Source: Bdellovibrio sp. CG10_big_fil_rev_8_21_14_0_10_47_8
Lineage (GTDB): Bacteria > Bdellovibrionota > Bdellovibrionia > Bdellovibrionales > Bdellovibrionaceae
Direction of reading: 5' to 3'
Length of the DNA stretch: 23,345 bases
Assembly (NCBI GenBank): GCA_002773975.1
Contig: PEZR01000104.1
Span: 3,723 to 27,067 of the forward strand
The notes beneath the pieces are model-generated. The model ran no database searches. It was given only the letters and a program-made list of their open reading frames with translations, and was not told the origin of the DNA. Both the position numbers and the translations under genes were made by a program. Shown here piece after piece: positions 6,399-14,813 of the stretch (its first letter is position 1; every line of letters starts with the position of its first letter).

Positions 6399-6626
6399 AA
6401 AGAGGAGACTTTCTATCAAGAGCTGATGGCTCTGGCAAGAAAGAATCCATGGGTTTCAACAAGTTACGGGCGAGCGCTTAGAAAACCGCTAATTGCTGGT
6501 TTTCCTTACAAAATTCGCCTGTTTACCAGTGATGCCTCGTACTTACTCGCACACCGCTTCGGGATTCGAAGTCAGCTTGTAAAGCTGGTAGCTTTCAAAA
6601 CGATCCGGCAAACCCCACGGGCTTAG
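6399..6626 (+). pseudogene. RelE/ParE-like toxin fragment
   Basis: The open frame starts right at the 5' end of the tRNA with no ATG. The stretch ETFYQELMALARKNP followed by YGRALRKPLIAGFPYKIRLF matches the C-terminal half of RelE/ParE-type toxins (F..L......NP......RR.LL..FPY.I.Y), then TSDASYLLAHRF replaces the usual final strand. The N-terminal half is missing and no antitoxin gene is adjacent. The last 84 bases overlap the 3' end of the opposite-strand gene and are unlikely to be toxin-derived. Most likely a relic of a toxin-antitoxin module. The match is by eye and moderate. Confidence 0.42.
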
Positions 6627-7052
6627 CTTCATTACAGTCACTGTTTTGGACCCGTCATCTGTGTATACACCGTCATTGGCCTTCAGGTCTTCCGAACCGA
6701 AGACATGAACAGTCATGTTCAAATAACCAGCTCGTCCCACCAAAGCTGCGGTCACAACTTTATTGTCTTCAAAGCCCCGCCCTCGCGCCAACACTTCACA
6801 TGTCTTAGCGTCGTACTGAACGATGCCCAATTGGTTTTTGCTGCCGGTGGATCGGACTGTTTGGAAAGAAAGATAAACCGTTCTGCCTTGAATTTCGGTT
6901 TCCCAAGTTCCCTGGATTCCCTTCCAAGGGAATGGCATCTCGTAGCCCCACGGCCAAGTGTCTCCTGGATCGCGAAAAGTTTGACCGGCCGAAACCTGAA
7001 GACTGATTGCAGTCGTGATAATCAATAGTACATATCGAATCAACTTTTTCAT
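6543..7052 (-). CDS. Secreted protein of unknown function, coupled to the TPR regulator
   Basis: A 169-residue protein with a Sec signal peptide (MKKLIRYVLLIITTAISLQVSAG, cleavage after VSA near residue 22). The mature part is small and beta-rich with two Cys and several Trp (PGDTWPWGYEMPFPWKGIQG), ending in a short Cys-containing tail (YKLTSNPEAVCE). It is probably periplasmic or exported; I recognise no family. The start codon overlaps the stop of the upstream regulator gene as ATGA (7049-7052), so the two are translationally coupled and it has no promoter of its own. Its 3' end overlaps the plus-strand toxin-like fragment. Confidence 0.8.
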   Translation of the reverse strand: MKKLIRYVLLIITTAISLQVSAGQTFRDPGDTWPWGYEMPFPWKGIQGTWETEIQGRTVYLSFQTVRSTGSKNQLGIVQYDAKTCEVLARGRGFEDNKVVTAALVGRAGYLNMTVHVFGSEDLKANDGVYTDDGSKTVTVMKLSPWGLPDRFESYQLYKLTSNPEAVCE

Positions 7053-8191
7053 TGCTGAACCTCTCCCTTATGCTCGACCAGAATTTTCGCTGCTTTATTC
7101 ATAAAGTATCCGTTTTTAGCTCTAAAAATATATTTTGGTTTTTCGTAATCAGGCTCGATCATTTTACGAAGCCGCTTAATTGTCACATATATTTTATTGT
7201 CGTGAACAGCGGGATCGTAGCTCTGTTTCCAAACATGTTCCACCAAGTATTCTTTGGAATAAACCTGACCTTGGTTTTTTACAAACAGCCCCAAAAGATC
7301 CATCAGAATAAATTGGTTTTTAAAATCCACCTTGCCCAGTTTTTTCTCAACGACAGTGTGGTTTTCGCTTTCGAAAATCAGGTCATAACTGTCAACACTG
7401 TCCACGCCAAGCTCATTCAAGGCATCCTGAACGCTTTTGGACATACGAACCATATTTTTTGGATCTAAGGAGCGATAACACAGCTTAAAATAGTTTCTTG
7501 CTGTGTCTTTATCCCCCAACATCATATAGGTGCGCCCCATATTGAACAGAACGCCGAGGTGGGTTCTCAAAATCTTCTGATCTTTCAGAAGATCCAAGGT
7601 CTGCCACAAAATCTCGAGGGCCTGATCATGACGTTTTAACTCATTTAGAATCTGAGCATTCAAAATTTGCGAAGAAATCTTCACGTCAGGAATTTCCAGA
7701 ACTTGAAAGAACACCTGCAGATTGTAAATTTCCTTAAGAGCCTCAGCATACTTTTTCAGATTTTTATAACAGATCGCAATTCCATTGATGGCGTAACAAA
7801 TGTCTTTTTTATTGTCGTTGGCTAGAGCGATCGCCAGTGCCTTTTGTAGGTATTCCAAGGAAGTTTCATCCTGACCCCGATAAGAAGTGCACAACGCCAA
7901 GGTGTAATAGGTCTTCGCATTCAATTCAAAACCTTCGTTCAAGACCTGGTCCTGCAAGGTTTCTTTGATTTTTTGAATTTCATCGAGCTGCATTTTTTCA
8001 GCATAAATGCGCAGAAGATAATTCTGGCATTCAAGATAAGATGAGAAATCTCTGTTGTTAAAAAAGCTCTCTGATGCCTCTTTTAGCTTTGGAATAGCCA
8101 AATGAAAATCTCCTCGGTCCGAGTATAGTTTCCCTAACTCGAGAAGTTGAGCAAGAGAGCGCTCGTTTGCTTTTGGTTCGGATTGAATCAT
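7049..8191 (-). CDS. TPR protein with C-terminal OmpR/PhoB-type DNA-binding domain
   Basis: A 380-residue predicted transcription regulator. Residues about 1-265 are helical tetratricopeptide-like repeats (for example YYTLALCTSYRGQDETSLEY and LGVLFNMGRTYMMLGDKDTA). The last 90 residues form an OmpR-type winged helix: LFVKNQGQVYSKEYLVEHVW, HDNKIYVTIKRLRKMIEP (recognition helix) and a final hairpin YIFRAKNGYFM. There is no receiver domain, so the TPR part probably senses by protein contact. The architecture is the reverse of HilA, which has the winged helix first. The frame extends to 8395, but the ATG at 8191 has GAGGAAAAC before it and avoids running through the lon terminator. It overlaps the secreted-protein gene by 4 bp, suggesting the two work together. 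Confidence 0.88.
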   Translation of the reverse strand: MIQSEPKANERSLAQLLELGKLYSDRGDFHLAIPKLKEASESFFNNRDFSSYLECQNYLLRIYAEKMQLDEIQKIKETLQDQVLNEGFELNAKTYYTLALCTSYRGQDETSLEYLQKALAIALANDNKKDICYAINGIAICYKNLKKYAEALKEIYNLQVFFQVLEIPDVKISSQILNAQILNELKRHDQALEILWQTLDLLKDQKILRTHLGVLFNMGRTYMMLGDKDTARNYFKLCYRSLDPKNMVRMSKSVQDALNELGVDSVDSYDLIFESENHTVVEKKLGKVDFKNQFILMDLLGLFVKNQGQVYSKEYLVEHVWKQSYDPAVHDNKIYVTIKRLRKMIEPDYEKPKYIFRAKNGYFMNKAAKILVEHKGEVQQ

Positions 8192-8360
8192 GTTTTCCTC
8201 AAAATTTTGCCCTTTGGAGAGGCATCTTTTCTCACAAATTCCGCCGATAAGGTCAACAACACAGATGTCATGATTGCTATATAAATAAGCACTACTGAGA
8301 AAAATAGAGCTCCTATTCGAACTTATGGCCGCATAATAACGATATGAAATTACTGGGCAT

Positions 8361-8400
8361 TTAAATGAAAAGGCCCTCGCAGAGAGGGCCTTCATTTAAA
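8361..8400 (-). terminator. Intrinsic terminator of lon
   Basis: AAGGCCCTC (8370-8378) and GAGGGCCTT (8384-8392) form a 9-bp stem with loop GCAGA. Outer AAATGAA/TTCATTT arms extend the symmetry. On the minus strand TTTTCATTTAAA follows. It lies 37 bp past the lon stop and separates lon from the regulator gene. Confidence 0.85.
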
Positions 8401-8436
8401 TTCTTAAATTTGCAATAATTTTTCTAACAAAAACTT

Positions 8437-10893
8437 TTAATGCGTTTGCGCCAAGGCCTGACCGGTGAAATGAGCCTTGATTCCAAAGTCTCTTTCTCTC
8501 TGAACCTTGAACAACTCACGTGGATTTTTGATGTCCAGAGCGTTGACCAGCACCTGATCGACATGGTCGACCAAGATCACTTTCAGATCTTTCAGCACTT
8601 CTTTTGGAATTTCTTTAAGATCTTTTTCATTCTCCTTGGGACAAATGATCGTTTTAATTCCGCCCCGATGTGCAGCCATGACTTTTTCTTTCAGACCACC
8701 AATCGCCCAAACCTTCCCGCGCAAACTGACCTCGCCAGTCATTGCCACCGTTCGTTTGACGGGGATTTTTGTGATCGCCGAGACAATCGCTGTACACAGA
8801 GCGATCCCTGCCGACGGACCATCTTTTGGTGTAGCACCCTCGGGCAAGTGAATATGGACATCGATATTTTGGAAATACTCTTTGTCCAGAGCGAAAAGGG
8901 GGCCTCGTGATCGAACATAACTCATTGCTGCCGAACATGATTCTTTCATCACGTCACCCAGCTGACCAGTCACGGTGAACTTTCCTTTTCCAGGAACCAC
9001 TGTGGCTTCAACCGCCAAGAGGTCTCCACCCACTTCAGTCCAGGCCATTCCGTTGACCATTCCAACTTCGTTGCGCTCTTCAATTTTGCCCATTTTGTAT
9101 TTCTCAGGACCCAGAAGCTCAACTAACTTTTTCGGGGTTACGATATAAGAGCTCACCTTTTTGCTCGCTTTTTTCTGGGACTTCTTCCCCTTCATATCTG
9201 CAATGGCTTCTGCCCGAACGATGTCTCGAGCAACCTTTCTGCAAACATTGGCAATCTGTCGTTCGAGATTTCTGACCCCCGCTTCTTTGGTGTAAAAACG
9301 GATGATGTTTTTCAACGAGGCATCTTGAATTTGAACCTTGCGATCTTTTAAACCATGCATGCCAATCTGTTTCGGAATCAGATAATTTTTGGCAATGTGA
9401 AATTTTTCAGTCTCTGTGTAGCCCTCAAGACTGATGATTTCCATTCGATCCAACAAAGGACGAGGAATCGTGTGCAGAGAATTTGCTGTGGCAATAAACA
9501 TGACCTTAGAGAGGTCATATTCCAACTCTAAATAATGGTCCTGAAAATTACAGTTCTGTTCAGGATCCAAGACCTCAAGCATGGCGGAACTTGGATCGCC
9601 TCGGAAATCAGAAGCCATTTTATCAATTTCATCGAGCAACATCAACGGATTGCCTTTGTCGACTTTTCTCAACGCCTGCAGAATTTTTCCTGGCATCGCA
9701 CCAACGTAGGTTTTTCGATGACCACGAATTTCAGCTTCGTCCCGAACGCCGCCCAGACTGATACGAGCGAAAGATCGATTTAAAGACCGCGCAATCGACC
9801 GAGCCAATGATGTCTTACCAACCCCCGGAGGACCCACCAAACAAAGGATAGGGCCTTTTAAATCCCGAGCGATGGATAGAACTGCCAGGTATTCTAGAAT
9901 TCGTTCTTTTACTTTTTCCAGACCCCAGTGATCTTCGTTCAAAATTTCTTCAGCTCGAGTCACATCATGTTTCTCTTCGCCATATTCTTGCCATGGCAAT
10001 GAAAGCACCCAGTCGATATAGTTACGAACAACCGTAGCCTCTGCTGACATCGGCGACATCATTTTGAGTTTTTTGATTTCTTTTTTTATTTTTTCTTTTG
10101 CTTCAGCCGACATTTTCTTTTTGGCTGCTTTTTCCTCGAGCTCTACGAGTTCCTGCTGATAGTCATCTTTTTCGCCAAGCTCTTTTTGAATCGCCTGCAT
10201 TTGTTCGTTTAGATAGTACTCTTTCTGAGAGCGTTCCATCTGTTTTTTGACCCGAGTGCGAATTTTCTTTTCAACTTCAAGAATTTCGATCTCACCCGTC
10301 ATCAGATTCAACAAGTGCTCAAGTCGTTTGCTGGGATCAAAAATTTCTAAGACCTTCTGTTTATCTTCAAGTTTTAAGTTCAACTGCGCGACAATAATAT
10401 CCGCAAGTTCTCCAGCACCTTCGATCGTTGAAACCCGCATCAAGATCTCGGGGGGAATGCGTTTGTTCAATTTCACATAGGTTTCAAAAGTGGTCTTCAC
10501 AGATCTGATCAGGGCCTGGCTTTCGACGGGACTCTGAGAATTTTCGGGAATTTCTTCGATATTCACGACGAAAAAGTTGTCGTTGGGAACAAAGCCTTTG
10601 ATCTTAACCCGGCGTTTGCCTTCGACCAAAACTTTGACCGTGCCGTCTGGCAGTCTCAAGAGCTGAATAATCGTTCCCAAAGTTCCAACACTGTAAATGT
10701 CTTTGGGCTCAGGGGTGTTTGTTTTTGCATCTTTTTGTGCCGCCAAAACAATATCTGTTTGTTTGCTCATGGCCTCTTCCAAGGCATTGATACTTTTTTC
10801 ACGACCTACAAACAATGGCATCATCATGTGTGGAAATATGATGAGATCTCGTAAAGGCAACATCGGAAGTTGCTGTGTATTGGCCCCTGACAT
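8437..10893 (-). CDS. lon: ATP-dependent protease Lon
   Basis: An 818-residue cytosolic AAA+ serine protease of LonA type that degrades misfolded and regulatory proteins. The N-terminal substrate-binding domain spans about 8-200 (LPMLPLRDLIIFPHMMMPLFVGR), followed by a coiled coil (about 205-280). The AAA+ module has Walker A GPPGVGKT (354-361) and Walker B LMLLDEID (417-424). The protease domain has catalytic Ser694 in KDGPSAG and Lys737 in GGLKEK, spaced 43 residues apart as in E. coli Lon. A Lys/Ser-rich linker (568-582, KGKKSQKKASKKVSS) lies between the AAA+ and protease domains. AGGGGGAA precedes the ATG. It lies downstream of clpX but beyond a clpX terminator, so it probably has its own promoter in the 260-bp gap. 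No confident promoter was found there. Confidence 0.98.
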   Translation of the reverse strand: MSGANTQQLPMLPLRDLIIFPHMMMPLFVGREKSINALEEAMSKQTDIVLAAQKDAKTNTPEPKDIYSVGTLGTIIQLLRLPDGTVKVLVEGKRRVKIKGFVPNDNFFVVNIEEIPENSQSPVESQALIRSVKTTFETYVKLNKRIPPEILMRVSTIEGAGELADIIVAQLNLKLEDKQKVLEIFDPSKRLEHLLNLMTGEIEILEVEKKIRTRVKKQMERSQKEYYLNEQMQAIQKELGEKDDYQQELVELEEKAAKKKMSAEAKEKIKKEIKKLKMMSPMSAEATVVRNYIDWVLSLPWQEYGEEKHDVTRAEEILNEDHWGLEKVKERILEYLAVLSIARDLKGPILCLVGPPGVGKTSLARSIARSLNRSFARISLGGVRDEAEIRGHRKTYVGAMPGKILQALRKVDKGNPLMLLDEIDKMASDFRGDPSSAMLEVLDPEQNCNFQDHYLELEYDLSKVMFIATANSLHTIPRPLLDRMEIISLEGYTETEKFHIAKNYLIPKQIGMHGLKDRKVQIQDASLKNIIRFYTKEAGVRNLERQIANVCRKVARDIVRAEAIADMKGKKSQKKASKKVSSYIVTPKKLVELLGPEKYKMGKIEERNEVGMVNGMAWTEVGGDLLAVEATVVPGKGKFTVTGQLGDVMKESCSAAMSYVRSRGPLFALDKEYFQNIDVHIHLPEGATPKDGPSAGIALCTAIVSAITKIPVKRTVAMTGEVSLRGKVWAIGGLKEKVMAAHRGGIKTIICPKENEKDLKEIPKEVLKDLKVILVDHVDQVLVNALDIKNPRELFKVQRERDFGIKAHFTGQALAQTH

Positions 10894-11081
10894 AATTCCC
10901 CCTTGTGTAGGTTCCTTGTCGTTTGGAAGCTGGACCTAAGTCGAAGACCTATCAAAGACCCCTCGTGGGTGTTTTGACAAGCCTTCGTCATCAGACTCCT
11001 TCAGTGGATCTGACGGTTAGACTCTAGCTCTTCCTTTTATGGTAATGATGGAAAAGATCGAAGGGAATGAATTTTTCTTTA

Positions 11082-11117
11082 TAACAACAAAAAGCCCGCC
11101 TATCTCTAGACGAGCTT
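11082..11117 (-). terminator. Intrinsic terminator of the clpP-clpX operon
   Basis: On the minus strand AAGCTCGTC (11117-11109) pairs with GGCGGGCTT (11100-11092), including G-U pairs, and is followed by TTTTTGTTGTT. It lies about 37 bp after the clpX stop. Confidence 0.75.
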
Positions 11118-11153
11118 CTAACGCTTTGCGATTACAATTTTTTTTCGTACGAT

Positions 11154-12437
11154 TTAGGCGATATCTTTCTTGGTATCGTCAGAGGCCCGCATCTCTTCTT
11201 CCGTCTTATAGACCAGTTTTGGGCTAGCTCCTTCATCAATCACTTTTTCATCAATGACGACTTCCTTCACATTGGTCTTGGAAGGAATATCAAACATGAT
11301 ATCAAGCATCGATGTTTCAATAACGCCTCGTAGACCCCGGGCACCGGTGCGACGTTTCAAGGCCTGCTGTGCGATTGCCTTGATGGCTTTCTCGGTAAAC
11401 TTGAGGTCAACTCCTTCAAAACCAAACAGCTTTTGATACTGTTTTGTCAGCGCGTTTTTAGGTTTCAGCAGAATTTCAATCAATGCCTGTTCTTCGAGCG
11501 GATCCAAAACTGCAATGACTGGCAATCGACCAATGAACTCAGGAATCAAACCAAATCTTGAAAGATCATCTGGTTCCACTTTTTGCAGAATATTTTCGCC
11601 AGTTTCTTTTTCTTTTTGCGTTTTGATCTCTGCAGAAATTCCCATTGTTTTATTCGAAGTTCTGTTTTCAATGATTTTATCCAAACCAACAAAAGCTCCA
11701 CCGCAGATAAAAAGAATATTCGATGTGTCGACCTGAATAAACTCCTGCTGTGGATGTTTTCTTCCGCCTTTCGGAGGCAAGTTGGCCACAGTTCCTTCGA
11801 GAATTTTCAACAACGCTTGCTGAACACCCTCTCCGGAAACGTCTCGTGTGATGGATGGATTTTCAGATTTCCGAGAGATCTTATCAATCTCATCGATATA
11901 AATGACTCCACGTTGAGCTTTTTCCACATCCCAATCTGCGGCTTGCAGCAAATTGAGAACCACATTTTCCACATCTTCACCCACATAACCGGCCTCGGTC
12001 AGTGTCGTCGCATCTGCCATGGCAAAGGGCACATTCAAAATTTTCGCAATTGTTTGCGCGAGCAAAGTTTTTCCAGAACCCGTCGGACCAATCAAAAGAA
12101 TATTCGACTTCGCCAACTCGACATCCTGAGATTTTTTTCCCTGTTGAATGGCGTTGATTCGTTTATAGTGATTGTGAACAGCGACAGCTAAAGACTTTTT
12201 CGCTTTCAGCTGACCAATGACGTAATCGTCCAGAAAACCCTTGATATCAACTGGCTTCGGAACCTTGAAGGTGCCCTTAACAGCTGTTTCACGGTCTTTT
12301 TCTTCGGCAACGATATCGTTACAAAGATCGATACATTCATCACAAATATACACTCCGGGACCAGCGATCAATTTTTTGACCTCTTTTTGTCCTTTGCCAC
12401 AAAAACTACATCGGAGAGCGGCGTTTTCTTTATTCAT
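11154..12437 (-). CDS. clpX: ClpX, ATPase subunit of the ClpXP protease
   Basis: A 427-residue AAA+ unfoldase that feeds tagged substrates to ClpP. The N-terminal zinc-binding domain has Cys pairs C10/C13 and C32/C35. Walker A is GPTGSGKT (117-124), Walker B VIYIDEID (178-185), pore loop GYVGED (150-155) and RKH loop GRKHP (225-229). Sensor and arginine-finger regions follow (GLIPEFIGRLPV, TGARGLRGVIE). At the ClpP-docking position, where most ClpX have IGF (28 residues before GLIPEF), this protein has MGI (265-267). It lies 2 nt downstream of the clpP stop in the same operon and ends before a terminator at 11082-11117. Confidence 0.97.
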   Translation of the reverse strand: MNKENAALRCSFCGKGQKEVKKLIAGPGVYICDECIDLCNDIVAEEKDRETAVKGTFKVPKPVDIKGFLDDYVIGQLKAKKSLAVAVHNHYKRINAIQQGKKSQDVELAKSNILLIGPTGSGKTLLAQTIAKILNVPFAMADATTLTEAGYVGEDVENVVLNLLQAADWDVEKAQRGVIYIDEIDKISRKSENPSITRDVSGEGVQQALLKILEGTVANLPPKGGRKHPQQEFIQVDTSNILFICGGAFVGLDKIIENRTSNKTMGISAEIKTQKEKETGENILQKVEPDDLSRFGLIPEFIGRLPVIAVLDPLEEQALIEILLKPKNALTKQYQKLFGFEGVDLKFTEKAIKAIAQQALKRRTGARGLRGVIETSMLDIMFDIPSKTNVKEVVIDEKVIDEGASPKLVYKTEEEMRASDDTKKDIA

Positions 12438-12439
12438 GA

Positions 12440-13045
12440 CTATTTCCCTTTGCTCTTTCTGAATTCAATCACTTGATCAACCAAACCAAAATTTTTTGCC
12501 TCGTCCGCACTTAAAAAGTAGTCCCGTTCCATAGTTTTGGCGAGGAAATCGAACTCTTTTCCGGTGTGCTGCACATAGATGTCGGTCAGCTTCTCTTTTG
12601 TTCGCACCAGCTCTTTGGCGTGAATTTCGATGTCTGTGACCTGACCACCCAGGCCACCATTTCCAAGATGGGGTTGGTGGATCATAATTCTGCTGTTAGG
12701 CATCGAAAAACGCTTGCCCGGGGCCCCTGCGGCCAAAAGCAAAGATCCCATGCTGGCAGCCATTCCCAAACAGAATGTCGCCACGTCACATTTCACGAAT
12801 TGCATCATATCATAAATCGCCAATCCTGCAGACACAGATCCACCAGGAGAGTTGATATAAAGATTGATATCTTTTTCAGGATTGTCCACCTCGAGAAAGA
12901 GAAATTGCGCAATCAAGCTATTGGCGACTTCGTCGGTAACCGCGGACCCAAGAATCACGATACGATCCTTCAATAAGCGCGAGTAAATATCGTAACTTCG
13001 TTCACCTCGGGAAGTTTGTTCTATGACGTACGGAATCAGTGCCAC
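12440..13045 (-). CDS. clpP: ClpP, proteolytic subunit of the Clp protease
   Basis: A 201-residue serine peptidase forming the tetradecameric chamber of ClpXP. The catalytic triad is S98 (GMAASMGS), H123 (MIHQPHLG) and D175 (MERDYFLSA). The oxyanion glycine motif is INSPGGSV (64-71). The frame extends to 13180 with several ATGs, but those leaders do not match ClpP. The GTG at 13045 gives the family-typical N-terminus MALIPYVIEQT and has AGAGGAG 8 nt upstream, so it is chosen. It is first in the clpP-clpX operon and divergent from pepA, with 176 bp of shared upstream region. E. coli has tig next to clpP; here tig is about 10 kb away in the opposite orientation. Confidence 0.96.
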   Translation of the reverse strand: MALIPYVIEQTSRGERSYDIYSRLLKDRIVILGSAVTDEVANSLIAQFLFLEVDNPEKDINLYINSPGGSVSAGLAIYDMMQFVKCDVATFCLGMAASMGSLLLAAGAPGKRFSMPNSRIMIHQPHLGNGGLGGQVTDIEIHAKELVRTKEKLTDIYVQHTGKEFDFLAKTMERDYFLSADEAKNFGLVDQVIEFRKSKGK

Positions 13046-13053
13046 GGTGTTTT

Positions 13054-13060
13054 CTCCTCT
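13054..13060 (-). promoter_or_regulatory. Ribosome binding site that decides the clpP GTG start
   Basis: AGAGGAG on the minus strand lies 8 nt before the GTG at 13045. None of the upstream in-frame ATGs (13102, 13084, 13078) has a comparable site. Confidence 0.75.
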
Positions 13061-13221
13061 CAACAGTTGAGCAGTCATTTGCATTTCGGCTGAAAACAGC
13101 ATACTTTCAATCGACTTAAGTCCTAGTTCTTCAAAGATTCTCAGAAGAATCCAAAAAGACCCTGTGACCAATTGAATCATACCTATCCAGCTTTACTTAG
13201 TGATAGTGCAAAAGGAGTGCT

Positions 13222-14715
13222 ATGAAAATCGAACTTACAAAAACGTCTCAGTCTGAATCAGTTTTAGTTGCTTTCGCAGTTAATGCAAAGCAGGGCAAAG
13301 AATCCCGTCTTAAACTGACCCATCTCGAATTGGGGCAGCGACTAAAATCCGCCATCGAAGACAAAGAACTGTCACCTCAGCCCTTGGAAACTGTCTTATT
13401 TCGAGACATTCAGTTCGATGGTTTTCGTCATGTTCTCGTTGTTGGCGTCAGTGAAAAACCCCAGCACGAACATATCCGCCAACTGGCCGCCTCAGTTCAC
13501 GGAGCTCTTAAGTCAGCGAAAACCTCGTCGGCTTTGATTCACTTTGATGGCCTTCCTCATTCAAAAAAAGACTCTGCTTCGTTTCTTCAGGCTCTCACTG
13601 AGGGTCTGCTTTTAACCAATTACTCTTTTGACGAACTGAAAACGAAAAAAAAGGACAAGGATACACCCAAAGAAATTCTTGTCCGCATTCAAACTAAAAC
13701 CGCCAGTGAAGCAACGATGAAAAGAGCTTTTCATGAGGCTCATATTTTAGCTGAATCCGTCAATTTCTCTCGTCGTCTGGGCGATATGCCGGGCAATTTG
13801 ATGACTCCAACAATTTTGGCCAACACCGTTCTTGCCGCCGTCAAAGGCACAGGAATCAAAGCCACCGTCTGGGACAAGGCTCGAATAAAAAAGGAAAAAA
13901 TGGGCGGACTGCTAGGTGTCTCTAACGGCTCTGACCAGGAACCCCGTTTTATTATCTTGGAATACAAAGGCGCTCCTGCTTCGAAAAAGCCCATTTGTTT
14001 TGTCGGCAAAGGTCTAACCTTTGATTGTGGTGGTATCAGCATTAAGCCGTCAGCCAGCATGGAAGAAATGAAATACGATATGTGTGGCGGAGCTAACGTC
14101 CTTGGCGCGACACTGGCGATTGCGAAAATGAAACTAAAGGTCAATCTTATCTGCTTGGTTCCTTCGACTGAAAATCTGGTCAGCGGCTCTGCAACCAAAC
14201 CAGGAGATGTGCATTTTGCCCGTAACGGAAAATCTTTTGAGGTCAATAACACCGATGCCGAGGGCCGCCTGATTTTGGCCGATGCTCTTTGCTACGCTTC
14301 TGAGCAAAAACCCCAGATCATCATTGATGCTGCAACCTTGACTGGAGCTATTGTTGTCGCCCTCGGAAATACCCATACGGGTTATTTTACCCGCGATAAA
14401 GCGCTGAAGAAAAAGGTGGAAACCGCTGCTGATCATTCCGGCGAATGGGTATGGAACATGCCTTTGACAGATTTTCATGTGAAAGACATGAAGGGCACGT
14501 ATGCGGATCTCTCAAATATTTCAGCCAGCAAAGGCGCAGGCTCAGCGACAGCTGCTGCCTTCTTGGAGCAATTTGTTGAACCTGGAATTCCATGGGCTCA
14601 CTTTGATATCGCAGGGACCGCCTGGTCTGTTGGAAGTCGCCTGCCTTATTGCCCCAAAAAAGGGGCCTCGGGTGCGATGGTTCGTACATTTGTGGAGCTG
14701 GCTAAACAGTTCTAG
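13222..14715 (+). CDS. pepA: Cytosolic leucyl aminopeptidase (M17)
   Basis: A 497-residue dinuclear-metal exopeptidase that removes N-terminal amino acids from peptides, the usual last step after Lon/ClpXP proteolysis. The N-terminal macro-like domain is about 1-170. The catalytic domain carries metal ligands K263 and D268 (VGKGLTFDCGG), D286 (MKYDMCGGA), D345 and E347 in the M17 signature NTDAEGRL (343-350), with catalytic K275 and R349. Length is typical of the family. The ATG at 13222 follows AAAAGGAG. In E. coli, PepA also binds DNA in Xer recombination; whether this one does cannot be judged. It is divergent from clpP and faces the POT transporter gene. A small CTGCA...TGCAG hairpin (14729-14744) after the stop lacks a proper T tract. 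Confidence 0.97.
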   Translation: MKIELTKTSQSESVLVAFAVNAKQGKESRLKLTHLELGQRLKSAIEDKELSPQPLETVLFRDIQFDGFRHVLVVGVSEKPQHEHIRQLAASVHGALKSAKTSSALIHFDGLPHSKKDSASFLQALTEGLLLTNYSFDELKTKKKDKDTPKEILVRIQTKTASEATMKRAFHEAHILAESVNFSRRLGDMPGNLMTPTILANTVLAAVKGTGIKATVWDKARIKKEKMGGLLGVSNGSDQEPRFIILEYKGAPASKKPICFVGKGLTFDCGGISIKPSASMEEMKYDMCGGANVLGATLAIAKMKLKVNLICLVPSTENLVSGSATKPGDVHFARNGKSFEVNNTDAEGRLILADALCYASEQKPQIIIDAATLTGAIVVALGNTHTGYFTRDKALKKKVETAADHSGEWVWNMPLTDFHVKDMKGTYADLSNISASKGAGSATAAAFLEQFVEPGIPWAHFDIAGTAWSVGSRLPYCPKKGASGAMVRTFVELAKQF

Positions 14716-14767
14716 ATTCGGACTTCCTCTGCAATAAAATGCAGGCGAAAATAAACACCTTTTTTGC

Positions 14768-14798
14768 ATAAACAAAGAGCGACTTGATCGTCGCTCTT
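14768..14798 (-). terminator. Intrinsic terminator of the POT transporter gene
   Basis: AAGAGCGAC (14775-14783) and GTCGCTCTT (14790-14798) form a perfect 9-bp stem with a 6-nt loop. TTTGTTTAT follows on the minus strand. It lies 15 bp past the transporter stop, between two convergent genes. Confidence 0.8.
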
Positions 14799-14813
14799 GC
14801 CCATCATTTTCAA

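Noticed and set aside
8440..8938. Open frames on both strands inside lon (plus 8440-8910 and minus 8654-8938)
   Set aside because: They overlap the conserved Lon protease domain in other frames and show no domain, start site or composition of their own.
10935..10980. Promoter for lon (TTGTCA with a TTTGAT-like -10)
   Set aside because: The spacing is 18 and the -10 match is poor; not strong enough to annotate.
11583..12191. A 202-codon plus-strand open frame opposite clpX
   Set aside because: It runs antisense to the AAA+ core of ClpX, lacks a ribosome site and reads as low-quality shadow sequence.
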